Shown in pieces: positions 16,776 to 24,938 of a stretch of 36,861 nucleotides of DNA. The translations under genes were made by a program, and so were the position numbers. Position 1 is the first letter of the stretch, and each line of letters starts with the position of its first letter. The DNA is from Candidatus Dojkabacteria bacterium. GTDB lineage: Bacteria > Patescibacteriota > Dojkabacteria > SC72 > T1SED10-24. The stretch spans positions 1-36,861 of the forward strand of contig PWFU01000114.1 in assembly GCA_003554185.1 (NCBI GenBank), given 5' to 3'. Under the pieces are notes generated by a model. It had not been told where the DNA came from, did not search any database, and saw nothing but the letters and a program-made list of their open reading frames with translations.

Positions 16776-17486
16776 TTAATCCATCAACTTAGCCCTAACA
16801 ACCAAACGTTCATCTGCACTCCACAAGGGATAGCAAGTATAAAGAGTTAATATGTTTCCATCCAAATCTTCTTCTATACCAACTTCAGTTTCATCAACAA
16901 TAAATTTCTCGTAAACAACATATTTATATCCCTTCCCTCCCCAATATATATATATTTTTCGATCCTCTTCGAGCTTGTCCAAATTGTAAAAAGTGTTATT
17001 ATTTGGGGGTATATAGTGAAAACGATGACCAGTAATAACCGTATTTCCACCATCTTCTGGATTACCTGTACCAGGTCTCCTCCAAACACCTTTTGAAAGA
17101 ACACTTTCGTTTTCCCCCTCAACTATACTCGAGTTTACACCTATACTGGGAATAATAAGAGTATTCTCCTCTAATTCTTTACTATACTCTTCTTTATCAG
17201 ATACATATTCCATATCTAACTCTTCCCTCTGATCATGTGGTAAGCCTAAAACTTCTCGAGATTGAAAAATAGCTTCTGGAACAAAAGGAAGAATAAGTAT
17301 TAAGAAACTACAAACACATAAAAGAGTTAAAAAAAACTTTTGTACAAAGGAAAAACCTCTTCCTTTCAAAGGAGTATCCCCTTTCAAAGATTCACCTGTT
17401 TCACACTTCTCAGGGGCCCCAAAAAGGTCCCTATGAAAAGCAGAATCCGAATTGTTATATTTACCATTTAAATTATCAGGGTACAT
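16776..17486 (-). CDS. Sortase family transpeptidase
   Basis: A 236-residue protein from the ATG at 17486, chosen because AGAGGA precedes it by 8 bases; the longer frame begins with a TTG at 17519. A cytoplasmic N-terminus and one membrane helix (about 46-68) lead to the sortase domain: LIIPSIGVNSSIVEG (the PSIGV pattern of class D/E-like sortases), NTVITGHRF with catalytic His154, LTLYTCYP with catalytic Cys218, and ADERLVVRA with Arg227. Sortases cleave a sorting signal and attach proteins covalently to peptidoglycan or build pili. No protein with an obvious C-terminal LPXTG-type signal was found in the window. Transcription probably starts near 17676, giving a leader of about 190 bases with a strong hairpin. 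Confidence 0.9.
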   Translation of the reverse strand: MYPDNLNGKYNNSDSAFHRDLFGAPEKCETGESLKGDTPLKGRGFSFVQKFFLTLLCVCSFLILILPFVPEAIFQSREVLGLPHDQREELDMEYVSDKEEYSKELEENTLIIPSIGVNSSIVEGENESVLSKGVWRRPGTGNPEDGGNTVITGHRFHYIPPNNNTFYNLDKLEEDRKIYIYWGGKGYKYVVYEKFIVDETEVGIEEDLDGNILTLYTCYPLWSADERLVVRAKLMD

Positions 17487-17581
17487 AAAGATAATCCTCT
17501 GTTCTATAAATCCTGCCAAATAAGCAAAACTTGGCTGTGGAACCGACCCCTGAAAAAGAAGAAAAAATTTGCTCAGTCATA

Positions 17582-17651
17582 TTACTATGAGGAAGGTATT
17601 TCTTGGCTCCCTCGCAACCCAGGAAGCCCTTGAAACGCTTCCTCATAGTAA
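17582..17651 (-). ncRNA. Strong hairpin in the sortase leader, candidate structured RNA element
   Basis: On the minus strand a perfect 14-base inverted repeat (17638-17651 with 17582-17595; arm TTACTATGAGGAAG) encloses a second stem GTTTC/GAAAT and an apical stem GGCTTCC/GGGAGCC with loop TGGGTTGCGA. Almost the whole 70-base element is paired, and it is much more GC-rich than its surroundings. It lies about 25 bases downstream of a near-perfect promoter and about 100 bases before the sortase start. It does not match 4.5S RNA (no GGAAG-AGCAGC apical motif), 6S RNA or any riboswitch I know, and no T-tract directly follows, so it is not a simple terminator. The remainder of the gap up to uvrA (17713-17856) shows nothing else recognisable. 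Confidence 0.5.
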
Positions 17652-17683
17652 AATAGGCAGTAAACTTAAGTACGTACTTGTAT

Positions 17684-17712
17684 AATATAAACCGCCAGAA
17701 AGGGAATGTCAA
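17684..17712 (-). promoter_or_regulatory. Sigma70-type promoter of the sortase leader
   Basis: On the minus strand TTGACA (17707-17712) and TATATT (17684-17689) are separated by 17 bases; an overlapping TATTAT gives a 19-base spacer. It is 220 bases from the sortase ATG, so the transcript carries the hairpin at 17582-17651. Confidence 0.72.
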
Positions 17713-17856
17713 CCTAAAGAGTATTAAAATTACCCTTTTGATTGATAAAGCCCTCCCCTGCGGCCTTCTCTACCCAGTTAAAATATAAACCCATCAAAGA
17801 GATACAAAAATATAAGAAAGTACCCATGGGAATACACAATAATATTCTAAATGTGA

Positions 17857-17862
17857 TATAAT
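17857..17862 (+). promoter_or_regulatory. -10 box of uvrA
   Basis: Consensus TATAAT ending 7 bases before the uvrA ATG, preceded by TG. No convincing -35 is seen. The predicted start coincides with the ATG, implying a leaderless mRNA. No LexA/SOS-box-like palindrome was seen. Confidence 0.6.
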
Positions 17863-17869
17863 CGCGCTC

Positions 17870-20713
17870 ATGAAAACAAGGGATAATATAAAAATACATA
17901 AGGCTAATGTACACAATCTAAAGAATCTAAGTGTTAATATACCAAAAAATCAACTCGTTGTATTAACTGGAGTCTCGGGAAGTGGAAAAACGTCTTTGGC
18001 TTTCGACACACTTTACGCAGAAGGACAACGCCGATACGTAGAATCCCTCTCTTCGTACGCCAGACAATTTCTTGGATTGATGGAAAAACCCGATGTGGGA
18101 TCTATTACTGGACTCTCCCCCGCAATATCCATCGATCAGAAAACTTCTAGCCATAATCCAAGATCAACCGTAGGAACAATTACTGAAATATATGACTATA
18201 TAAGGATATTTTTCACACAATTAGGAAAACCTTTTTGTCCACAATGTAACGTACCAGTAGAATCTCAAACTATCGGCGAAATACGCGATCAAATTATGAA
18301 GGATTCAAAACAAGAATCACGAATTATTGTTCTTTCACCAATAGTTCAAAATAAGAAAGGAGAATTTAAAGAACTGTTCGAAACATTACTTAAAAAAGGT
18401 TTTTTAAGAATAATAGTAGACGAGAATATATATAACCTCGATGAAATCAATCAATATGATTTTGATAAAAACGTAAAGCATAACATTGATTTAGTCATAG
18501 ACCGTCTAATATACAGAGAAGATGAGGAGGAATTTGAAAAAAGATTAACAGACGCACTAGAGCTTGCAAGTAATATGTCACAAGGCGAAATAAAGGTAGA
18601 GATTGATAAAAAGCTTCATTTATTCTCTGAAACCAATGCGTGTAACAAATGTAAGTTTTCTTTTCCTAAAATTACACCTGCTACATTCTCCTTTAATTCA
18701 CCAATAGGAGCATGCCCAAATTGTTCAGGGCTGGGATTTCTGAAGCAAGTAGATATAGACAAAATATATAACCCTAGATTAACTATCAAAGAAGGAGGTA
18801 TATTTCCCTGGGCTAATATGATAACAAACCAAACTTGGATACTAAGAAAACTTGAATCAGTAGCACAAAAACATAACTTTGATCTTAGAACCCCTATAGG
18901 AGAATATCCTCAAAAAATATTTAATTTGATTTTCTATGGGACAGAAACAGCAGAATCGTATCCTGTCGAATATATTAACAAAAGAGGAGAAAACAAAGTC
19001 TTCAAAACAACCTTTGAAGGAGTAATCCCAGAAATGGAGAGAAGATATAGGGAAACGGATTCAGAATGGGCAAGAGCAGAATACCTCAAATATATGAATG
19101 AAAATCTCTGTACAAAATGCGAAGGAACAAGATTGAAAAAATTCGTGCTTTCCATTAGGATTAATGAAAAGAATATCCACGACCTAGTTAATATGTCAAT
19201 CTCTGAATTGAAAAACTTTCTTGAAGAGACAAAAAAAACATTTTCCAAAGTAGAATATGAAATAGCAACTCCCCTCTTAAGAGAAATACAACACCGCTTA
19301 AAGTTTCTAGAAGATGTTGGTTTAAGTTACTTAAACTTAGCTAGACAAGCTAATACACTATCTGGAGGAGAAGCCCAGAGAATACGCCTTGCATCACAAA
19401 TCGGTACAGGATTAACAGGAGTATTATACGTACTAGATGAACCATCTATAGGACTGCACCCAAGAGATATATCAAAATTAATGAATACTTTAACTGAACT
19501 CAGAGATTTAGGTAACACCGTTATAGTAGTCGAACATGATTACGAAACAATGAAGAAAGCCGACTGGATAATTGACATCGGACCAGGTGCCGGAGAATTC
19601 GGTGGTAAAATCGTTGCAGAGGGTAATTTCCAAACCATAAAGGAGCATCCTAAAAGTTTAACAGCTAAATATCTTAGAGGTGAAAGAAATGTAGGAGAAG
19701 ACCTAGAAGAATATAAACCATCGATAGACCAAGACAAGAGTAAGTTAAACGTTAAAAAAGCGAAAAAACATAATCTAAAAAACATAGACGTACAAATACC
19801 ATTAAACAAAATGGTCTGCGTTACTGGCGTATCAGGCAGTGGTAAATCTTCGTTAATCAACGATACTCTTTACCCTGCTCTTCGAGGAGATAAGAGCAAA
19901 GCATCTAGCTATGAAAAAATTGAAGGAGTAGAAAATATAAATAAAGTAATTGCAATTGACCAATCCCCTATAGGTAGAACTCCTAGATCCAATCCAGCAA
20001 CATACACTGGGTTGTTTACATACATAAGGGAATTGTTTGCACAAACCCAAGAAGCCAGAGCAAGAGGATACAAACCCGGTAGATTCAGCTTTAACGTCAG
20101 AGGAGGGAGATGTGAAAAATGCCAAGGTGAAGGACAACTCAAAATAGAAATGCAATTTCTACCAGATATGCATATCACATGTGAAGAATGCAATGGACAA
20201 AGATATAACAAAGAAGTTTTACAAATAGATTATAAAGGAAAAAATATCTCAGAAGTACTAGACATGACTGTAACGGAGGCATTAGAATTTTTCAAAAATT
20301 ATACGCCAGTGAAAAGGAAACTAGAGCTTTTAGAAACAGTTGGACTAGGATACATTAGACTAGGACAACCTGCCACAACATTATCTGGGGGTGAAGCACA
20401 GAGAATAAAACTATCTAGAGAGCTGGGCAAAATGGTTAAAAATAACACACTATACATACTTGATGAGCCCACCACAGGACTCCATTTCGATGATATTAAT
20501 AAATTACTACTAGTGCTTAAAGAATTAGTTAAAAAAGGAAATACCGTAATTGTGATTGAACACAATTTAGATATTATAAAATTTGCTGATTGGATTATAG
20601 ATCTAGGCCCCGAAGGAGGAGATAAAGGGGGTAAACTTATAGCAGAAGGAACCGTAGAAGACCTAAAAAAGGACAAAAACAGCTGGACTGGTAAGTATCT
20701 AAGAGGCCTTTAA
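17870..20713 (+). CDS. uvrA: Excinuclease ABC subunit A
   Basis: A 947-residue protein, full length for UvrA, the DNA damage sensor of nucleotide excision repair. The two ABC ATPase halves each show Walker A (GVSGSGKT at about 34, GVSGSGKSS near 652) and the signature LSGGEAQRI, with VLDEPSIGLHPRD and ILDEPTTGLHFDD Walker B regions. Zinc-binding CxxC pairs are at CNKC...CPNC and CEKC...CEEC, and FCPQC lies in the N-terminal insertion. RRYVESLSSYARQF and the DNA-binding NPRSTVGTITEIYDYIR segments are canonical. UvrB and UvrC are not in the window. The 3' end overlaps the convergent thioredoxin reductase gene by 15 bases. Confidence 0.97.
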   Translation: MKTRDNIKIHKANVHNLKNLSVNIPKNQLVVLTGVSGSGKTSLAFDTLYAEGQRRYVESLSSYARQFLGLMEKPDVGSITGLSPAISIDQKTSSHNPRSTVGTITEIYDYIRIFFTQLGKPFCPQCNVPVESQTIGEIRDQIMKDSKQESRIIVLSPIVQNKKGEFKELFETLLKKGFLRIIVDENIYNLDEINQYDFDKNVKHNIDLVIDRLIYREDEEEFEKRLTDALELASNMSQGEIKVEIDKKLHLFSETNACNKCKFSFPKITPATFSFNSPIGACPNCSGLGFLKQVDIDKIYNPRLTIKEGGIFPWANMITNQTWILRKLESVAQKHNFDLRTPIGEYPQKIFNLIFYGTETAESYPVEYINKRGENKVFKTTFEGVIPEMERRYRETDSEWARAEYLKYMNENLCTKCEGTRLKKFVLSIRINEKNIHDLVNMSISELKNFLEETKKTFSKVEYEIATPLLREIQHRLKFLEDVGLSYLNLARQANTLSGGEAQRIRLASQIGTGLTGVLYVLDEPSIGLHPRDISKLMNTLTELRDLGNTVIVVEHDYETMKKADWIIDIGPGAGEFGGKIVAEGNFQTIKEHPKSLTAKYLRGERNVGEDLEEYKPSIDQDKSKLNVKKAKKHNLKNIDVQIPLNKMVCVTGVSGSGKSSLINDTLYPALRGDKSKASSYEKIEGVENINKVIAIDQSPIGRTPRSNPATYTGLFTYIRELFAQTQEARARGYKPGRFSFNVRGGRCEKCQGEGQLKIEMQFLPDMHITCEECNGQRYNKEVLQIDYKGKNISEVLDMTVTEALEFFKNYTPVKRKLELLETVGLGYIRLGQPATTLSGGEAQRIKLSRELGKMVKNNTLYILDEPTTGLHFDDINKLLLVLKELVKKGNTVIVIEHNLDIIKFADWIIDLGPEGGDKGGKLIAEGTVEDLKKDKNSWTGKYLRGL

Positions 20714-21610
20714 CCAATAATATATTGAATTCGCAGCTATAGCACCTTCACTACAAGCTGTTATTACTTGTTGAAAACCATTAGAAGCATTCGTAATATC
20801 TCCCGCAGCATATATACCCTCTTTAGAAGTCTTTTGGGATTCATCGACAAGGATATAACCTTCATCTGTAAGTTTTATCCCCGGATCAAAATCCAAAGCA
20901 GGGTCTGCCCCAATTTCGAGAAAAGCTCCATCAACCTCAAGCTCCATATTATCTCTATCTAATCTAACCGCCCTTAATGTTTCATCACCCAGAAACTCTA
21001 TCACATTAGCACTCAAAATCAGCTCGATATTACCACTATTTAATACTTCGTCAATCCAAATTCTATCCCCCCTTAATTCATTCCGACGATAAATAACATA
21101 TACTTTCTTAGCAATTTCGGATAGATAAACAGCTGCCATATTAGCAGCATTAGCACCTCCTACCACCGCCACAACTTTATCTTTATAAAAAGAACCATCA
21201 CAAGTTGCACAATGAGAAATACCCTTTCCTTCAAACTTGCTCTCAGAGGAAATTCCTAATTTTCTTCTCCTTGTTCCCGTAGCAATAAGTAATGCTCTTG
21301 AAGAAAATTCTTTTCCTCCTTCAGTCCCTATATAGAAACCTTCCTCTCGATTACCACCAACAGAAACTACTCTGTACACAAGCTCTTCTACACCATAATT
21401 CAATGCGTGTTGCCTCATTTTCATCATCAAATCATTACCAGAAAGATCTTCAAATGCAGGATAGTTACAAACTCTATGAGCTGAAGTTATAGCCCCACCA
21501 GGCATTAAACCAACTATTGCATGATCTAATTTATACCGCGATGCATAGATAGAGGCCGTATAACTCGCAGGCCCTGCTCCTATAATTATCAAATCTCTAA
21601 TTTTATTCAT
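20699..21610 (-). CDS. trxB: Thioredoxin reductase (NAD(P)H, FAD)
   Basis: A 303-residue flavoprotein of typical TrxB length. N-terminal FAD motif LIIIGAGPASYTASIYASR (8-26), the redox pair in SHCATCDGSF (Cys134, Cys137), an NAD(P)H-binding motif VAVVGGANAANMAAVYL, and the C-terminal FAD motif GIYAAGDIT. It reduces thioredoxin or a similar dithiol carrier, which can supply electrons to reductases and protein disulfides; no thioredoxin gene lies in the window. The second Rossmann motif reads GGANAA rather than the common GGGxSA, a mild deviation. The ATG is preceded by AGGA at close spacing. The gene is 26 bases downstream of argS, probably the same operon, and converges on uvrA. Confidence 0.94.
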   Translation of the reverse strand: MNKIRDLIIIGAGPASYTASIYASRYKLDHAIVGLMPGGAITSAHRVCNYPAFEDLSGNDLMMKMRQHALNYGVEELVYRVVSVGGNREEGFYIGTEGGKEFSSRALLIATGTRRRKLGISSESKFEGKGISHCATCDGSFYKDKVVAVVGGANAANMAAVYLSEIAKKVYVIYRRNELRGDRIWIDEVLNSGNIELILSANVIEFLGDETLRAVRLDRDNMELEVDGAFLEIGADPALDFDPGIKLTDEGYILVDESQKTSKEGIYAAGDITNASNGFQQVITACSEGAIAANSIYYWLKAS

Positions 21611-21636
21611 AATCCTGTATATTTCTAGAAAATAAT

Positions 21637-23952
21637 TTACATTTTTTCAAGAGGTTCTATACCCAAAAGTTTCAATCCTCTACCTAATCTATCCCTTACA
21701 TTTTCTACAATCTTAGCTTTTATGATAAATCTATTTCCTTCTGCATTCAAGACACTTTCAGTTTCATACATTTGACTAAATAACTTGGCTAAATCATATA
21801 AATACTCAGCAAGAAGATGTGGAGAATAATTGTTTGCTGCTGAAACAACAACATTAGGATAATCAAAACATTTTAAAACTATTTCTCTTTCAATTTCCGT
21901 TAACTCAACCTCATCTTCAAGATCAAATTTCACTTCTCCTGACTTTTCTAAAATATTATTAGCTCTAGCATATGCATACATGACATATGGGCCACTCTTA
22001 CCATTAAAAGAAACCGCCTGTTTCAAATCAAATTTGACATCTTTAAAAGGATCAGAAGACAGTAATGCGTATTTCAATGCGCCCACTCCTACTTTTTCAG
22101 CTACTTCATCAGTAACTTTTTCTTTCTGTTCAATTATTGACTCTTTAACAAGATCAATTAGTTCATTTGCAGTTAATGTATCTCCCGTCCTCGAAGACAT
22201 TTTCTTACCTCGTTTATCGAAAACAAAACCATGCGCTAAATGATATAGATTATCAATCGACAACAATCCAAGCATATCAATAATGGAAAATAATTTTTGA
22301 AAATGAGCAATTTGCTCATTCCCTACTACCCATATAGCTTTCCAAGGATTAAATTTCTCTATTTTTAATACTGAAAGATATATATCTTGTGTATGATACA
22401 AAGACGTACCATCAGATCTTAAAAGTACAACATCAGATAGACCATACTCTCGTTCTATCTTTGCTACTATAGCGCCATCTTCTGTTTCAATAATATTTTC
22501 ACCATCTACCGAATTTGTAACCAGATCCTTGGCCTCTTTATAAAAATCACTCTCGTACCAGAGATATCCCATATCTACACCTAATCTATCCATCACCTTC
22601 TCTTGCCCTTCCAAAGCCCAATTCATTAATTTTTTCCATAAAGATACAATCCTCTTGTTTCCTTCTTCCCATTTCTTCAATGTTGCATAGATTTGCTCAC
22701 GTACTTCTTCACTTTCTTCAAATTTTTCGTTCCCTAAAGCATAATATTTTCCAACAAACTCTCCTGGATCAAGATTTTCACTATCTGGAGTACCTTTATC
22801 AGCATAGTTCTGATAAGCCCAAACAAGTTTAAATATCGGCAGTCCTTTGTCATTAATTAGATTATCTCTATATACGTTGAAACCTATTTCAGAAAAAATA
22901 GCACTCAAAGAGGTCGAGAGACAAACATTTAATAAATGTCCTACGTGTAGAGGTTTATTAGGATTAGCACTAGGACTTTCAATCAAAATATTACTATTTT
23001 CAGGTAATTGAACTCTATGGGCCCCTATATTAAACGTATTTTCTGTTAAAAACTCCATTAAGAACTTATCATAAATGAAAAAATTAATAAAACCATTCTT
23101 AGCTACTTCAATTTTTGCAAAAATATGAGAGAATTCAGTTTCACCACCTAGTTTCACTGCAATATCCTCCGCAACATTAAAAGGGCTATGTCCAACTTCT
23201 TTTGAAATTTTAAAAGCTACGTTTGAAGAAATATGTCCAAAATCCAAATTTTGAGACTTAGAAACTACCAAATCATCCAAAAATTCAACATCTGGATAAT
23301 AATTTACCAATTTTAGACGTATTTTTTCACTTAAAAAGTAAACCATTGTATTATAATCTATAAGTCCTAAAGAAGAGGATCTTCTCTTCCGAATACCTTT
23401 GTTTCCTTTTTCTTCAACTTCCTTTTCTTGCTCTTTTTTAACCTTATAGGGAATATCTATACTGTTATTATTAACCTCCATTTTATACACCTCCCACCTT
23501 CCTTTAAAAACTTCCTGACAATACCTGGCAAAGTCCGAAAGATTCTGCCAAAACTCTTCCCCTTTATTTTTGTGTTCTACTAAATCTCTCCTAACAACAA
23601 AAACCACATCTCTAGAAGAAGTTTCTATTGAGAATCTCCCCTTCTTATTTTTCTGGCTTTTACTATGAGATTTTACCTTGCTGTCATATAAAAAGGTGTT
23701 TCCTTCTTTAAAGTCCACCTTTATATCTCCAGAAAATTTACTTAGATCCGCATAATCACCATTTATCTCATTTTTTAGTAAAAACAATCGAAATGAATTA
23801 ACAAGCGCATTAATATTTGCTACATTTTTTTCAAATTTCTGTAACTCTTTTACAATATCTCTACTTTTGGATACATAATTGTTAATATCCTGTCCGATGA
23901 GAATATAAAATTCGTTTTTTTTAAGAATTTTTTTTGGAGCTTTGATTTTCAT
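21637..23952 (-). CDS. argS: Arginyl-tRNA synthetase with a 200-residue N-terminal extension
   Basis: A 771-residue protein, whereas ArgRS is normally 550-600. The canonical enzyme begins around residue 200: an N-terminal tRNA D-loop-binding domain (IRLKLVNYYPD, LDFGHISSNVAFKISKEVG), the HIGH motif in SANPNKPLHVGHL (336-339 HVGH), KMSKS-like KRGKKMSSRTGD, and a C-terminal DALR anticodon-binding domain (GKSGPYVMYAYARANNIL, then YLYDLAKLFSQMYETE). Residues 1-195 are an additional helical and beta region ending in a basic, charged linker (EEKGNKGIRKRRSSS); I do not recognise it. The start is the ATG at 23952, because the longer frame runs back into a tRNA gene; a TATACT box ends 7 bases before it. 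It sits next to tRNA-Arg(TCG) and upstream of trxB. Confidence 0.93.
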   Translation of the reverse strand: MKIKAPKKILKKNEFYILIGQDINNYVSKSRDIVKELQKFEKNVANINALVNSFRLFLLKNEINGDYADLSKFSGDIKVDFKEGNTFLYDSKVKSHSKSQKNKKGRFSIETSSRDVVFVVRRDLVEHKNKGEEFWQNLSDFARYCQEVFKGRWEVYKMEVNNNSIDIPYKVKKEQEKEVEEKGNKGIRKRRSSSLGLIDYNTMVYFLSEKIRLKLVNYYPDVEFLDDLVVSKSQNLDFGHISSNVAFKISKEVGHSPFNVAEDIAVKLGGETEFSHIFAKIEVAKNGFINFFIYDKFLMEFLTENTFNIGAHRVQLPENSNILIESPSANPNKPLHVGHLLNVCLSTSLSAIFSEIGFNVYRDNLINDKGLPIFKLVWAYQNYADKGTPDSENLDPGEFVGKYYALGNEKFEESEEVREQIYATLKKWEEGNKRIVSLWKKLMNWALEGQEKVMDRLGVDMGYLWYESDFYKEAKDLVTNSVDGENIIETEDGAIVAKIEREYGLSDVVLLRSDGTSLYHTQDIYLSVLKIEKFNPWKAIWVVGNEQIAHFQKLFSIIDMLGLLSIDNLYHLAHGFVFDKRGKKMSSRTGDTLTANELIDLVKESIIEQKEKVTDEVAEKVGVGALKYALLSSDPFKDVKFDLKQAVSFNGKSGPYVMYAYARANNILEKSGEVKFDLEDEVELTEIEREIVLKCFDYPNVVVSAANNYSPHLLAEYLYDLAKLFSQMYETESVLNAEGNRFIIKAKIVENVRDRLGRGLKLLGIEPLEKM

Positions 23953-23959
23953 AGCATAA

Positions 23960-23965
23960 AGTATA
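23960..23965 (-). promoter_or_regulatory. -10 box of argS
   Basis: TATACT on the minus strand in the 20-base gap between tRNA-Arg(TCG) and argS, ending 7 bases before the argS ATG. The predicted start coincides with the ATG (leaderless). The -35 position would fall inside the tRNA T-arm and has no consensus match. Confidence 0.5.
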
Positions 23966-23972
23966 ATATACA

Positions 23973-24046
23973 TACACCCAGAGGGACTCGAACCCCCAAC
24001 CATCGGTTCCGAAGACCGACGCTCTATCCAATTGAGCTATGGGTGC
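23973..24046 (-). tRNA. tRNA-Arg (anticodon TCG)
   Basis: A 74-base cloverleaf. The acceptor GCACCCA/TGGGTGT has a G-T first pair, the D-stem is GCTC/GAGC with A20, the anticodon stem TCGGT/ACCGA is perfect, the loop is CTTCGGA (anticodon TCG, reads CGA), and the T-loop is TTCGAGT. CCA is not encoded. It lies 20 bases upstream of argS on the same strand, so it may be cotranscribed with the synthetase that charges it. Confidence 0.94.
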
Positions 24047-24069
24047 AACCTCTCCCATATTATATCAAA

Positions 24070-24768
24070 TTAATATAAATTTCTAATCAAAACTTCTCCA
24101 ACATACTTTTTAAATATATTTGAAAAACTTTCCAGCTCACCTCTTTTAAAAGCGTTTTTCTGTCCTAAATCGCCAGAGATAGTTTTTTCTCCATCAAAGT
24201 TTTGTATAGCAAATCTTTTTGCACCCTTAACTAGCTTAGCCATATCCTCTATATCTTGTTTTGTATGAATACCTTTGACCACAGTTCCCCTAAACTCATA
24301 ATCAGGAGCTTGATCCATTATTATTTTAATACTTTTTGAGATATTTTCTACTTTTTCAAAGGTTGTTAGTTTGGGATATTTTCTTAAACTAGTCTTTACA
24401 TCCATAGCAACATAATCAAGTAACCCATCTTTTAATAAATCTCCTAATTCTTCAGAAAAAGAACCATTGGTATCTAGTTTAACCAAAAAACCTTTAGACT
24501 TTATTTGGAAAATGAAATTTTTCAAGTCAGAATTTAAAAGAGGTTCTCCCCCAGTAATAACTACACCATCGAGTCTGCCTCTCCTCATATCAAGGAATTC
24601 TAAAAAATCTTCTTGGCTAAGAGCACAATCGGTCTGAGGCTCTTCTATAACTAAGTCGGGGTTATGACAAAACTTACAACGAAAATTACACCCATAAGTA
24701 AAAATTACGCAAGCAACCTGTCCTGGATAATCTATCAAAGACACTTTCTGTAATCCAGCTATAATCAT
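24070..24768 (-). CDS. nrdG: Anaerobic ribonucleotide reductase activating enzyme (radical SAM)
   Basis: A 232-residue radical SAM protein from the ATG at 24768 (MIIAGLQKVSLIDYPG); the longer frame starts with a GTG and overlaps the mini-ORF upstream. The [4Fe-4S] motif is CNFRCKFC (27-34), followed by VVITGGEPLL and VKLDTNGSF typical of the NrdG2-type activases. It abstracts hydrogen from the conserved glycine of NrdD via S-adenosylmethionine to make the glycyl radical. It is the last gene of the nrdR-nrdD-nrdD operon, 5 bases after the 43-codon glycyl-radical-loop ORF. Confidence 0.93.
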   Translation of the reverse strand: MIIAGLQKVSLIDYPGQVACVIFTYGCNFRCKFCHNPDLVIEEPQTDCALSQEDFLEFLDMRRGRLDGVVITGGEPLLNSDLKNFIFQIKSKGFLVKLDTNGSFSEELGDLLKDGLLDYVAMDVKTSLRKYPKLTTFEKVENISKSIKIIMDQAPDYEFRGTVVKGIHTKQDIEDMAKLVKGAKRFAIQNFDGEKTISGDLGQKNAFKRGELESFSNIFKKYVGEVLIRNLY

Positions 24769-24773
24769 CTCAA

Positions 24774-24905
24774 TCAAACATGATATGTTTTCCTCTTCCC
24801 CCACTCCGCTCTCTTACCATTGTTCCAACAATGAACTTCACTTAAATAACCTACTACTCTAGAATAAATTTCACATCTTGTTCTTTCAGATTCTTTATTT
24901 TTCAT
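24774..24905 (-). CDS. Stand-alone 43-residue glycyl-radical loop of class III ribonucleotide reductase
   Basis: A 43-codon ORF from ATG 24905 to TGA 24774, too short for routine gene calling. It reads MKNKESERTR, then CEIYSRVVGYLSEV and WNNGKRAEWGKRKTYHV. This is the C-terminal glycyl-radical segment of NrdD (pattern YSRVVGYL-x-P/E-V-x-x-W-N-x-G-K-x-x-E-F/W-x-x-R), with Gly19 as the radical site. The neighbouring full-length NrdD has the equivalent YSRVVGKITPV...WNAGKQSEF at its own C-terminus. It lies between nrdD2, which lacks this segment, and nrdG. It is in the same frame as nrdD2, but TGA, TAA and TAG codons all lie in the 36 bases between, so it must be made as a separate peptide or be a decayed end. 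It resembles the spare-part logic of GrcA/YfiD for pyruvate formate-lyase (analogy only). Confidence 0.78.
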   Translation of the reverse strand: MKNKESERTRCEIYSRVVGYLSEVHCWNNGKRAEWGKRKTYHV

Positions 24906-24938
24906 ACTACTAACATTCTAAACAAATTATTTATTTTT

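Noticed and set aside
17582-17651. Hairpin as an SRP (4.5S) RNA, 6S RNA or intrinsic terminator
   Set aside because: It lacks the conserved GGAAG/AGCAGC SRP apical motif, lacks the central bubble of 6S RNA, and has no T-tract directly after the stem on either strand.
19853-20676. Several minus-strand frames of about 100-125 codons inside uvrA
   Set aside because: They overlap the conserved UvrA ATPase and zinc regions and look like Ser/Pro/Leu-rich shadows.
23953-24003. Upstream extension of argS into the tRNA gene
   Set aside because: The extra 17 residues would be read from the tRNA-Arg sequence; the ATG at 23952 with its own -10 box is the better start.
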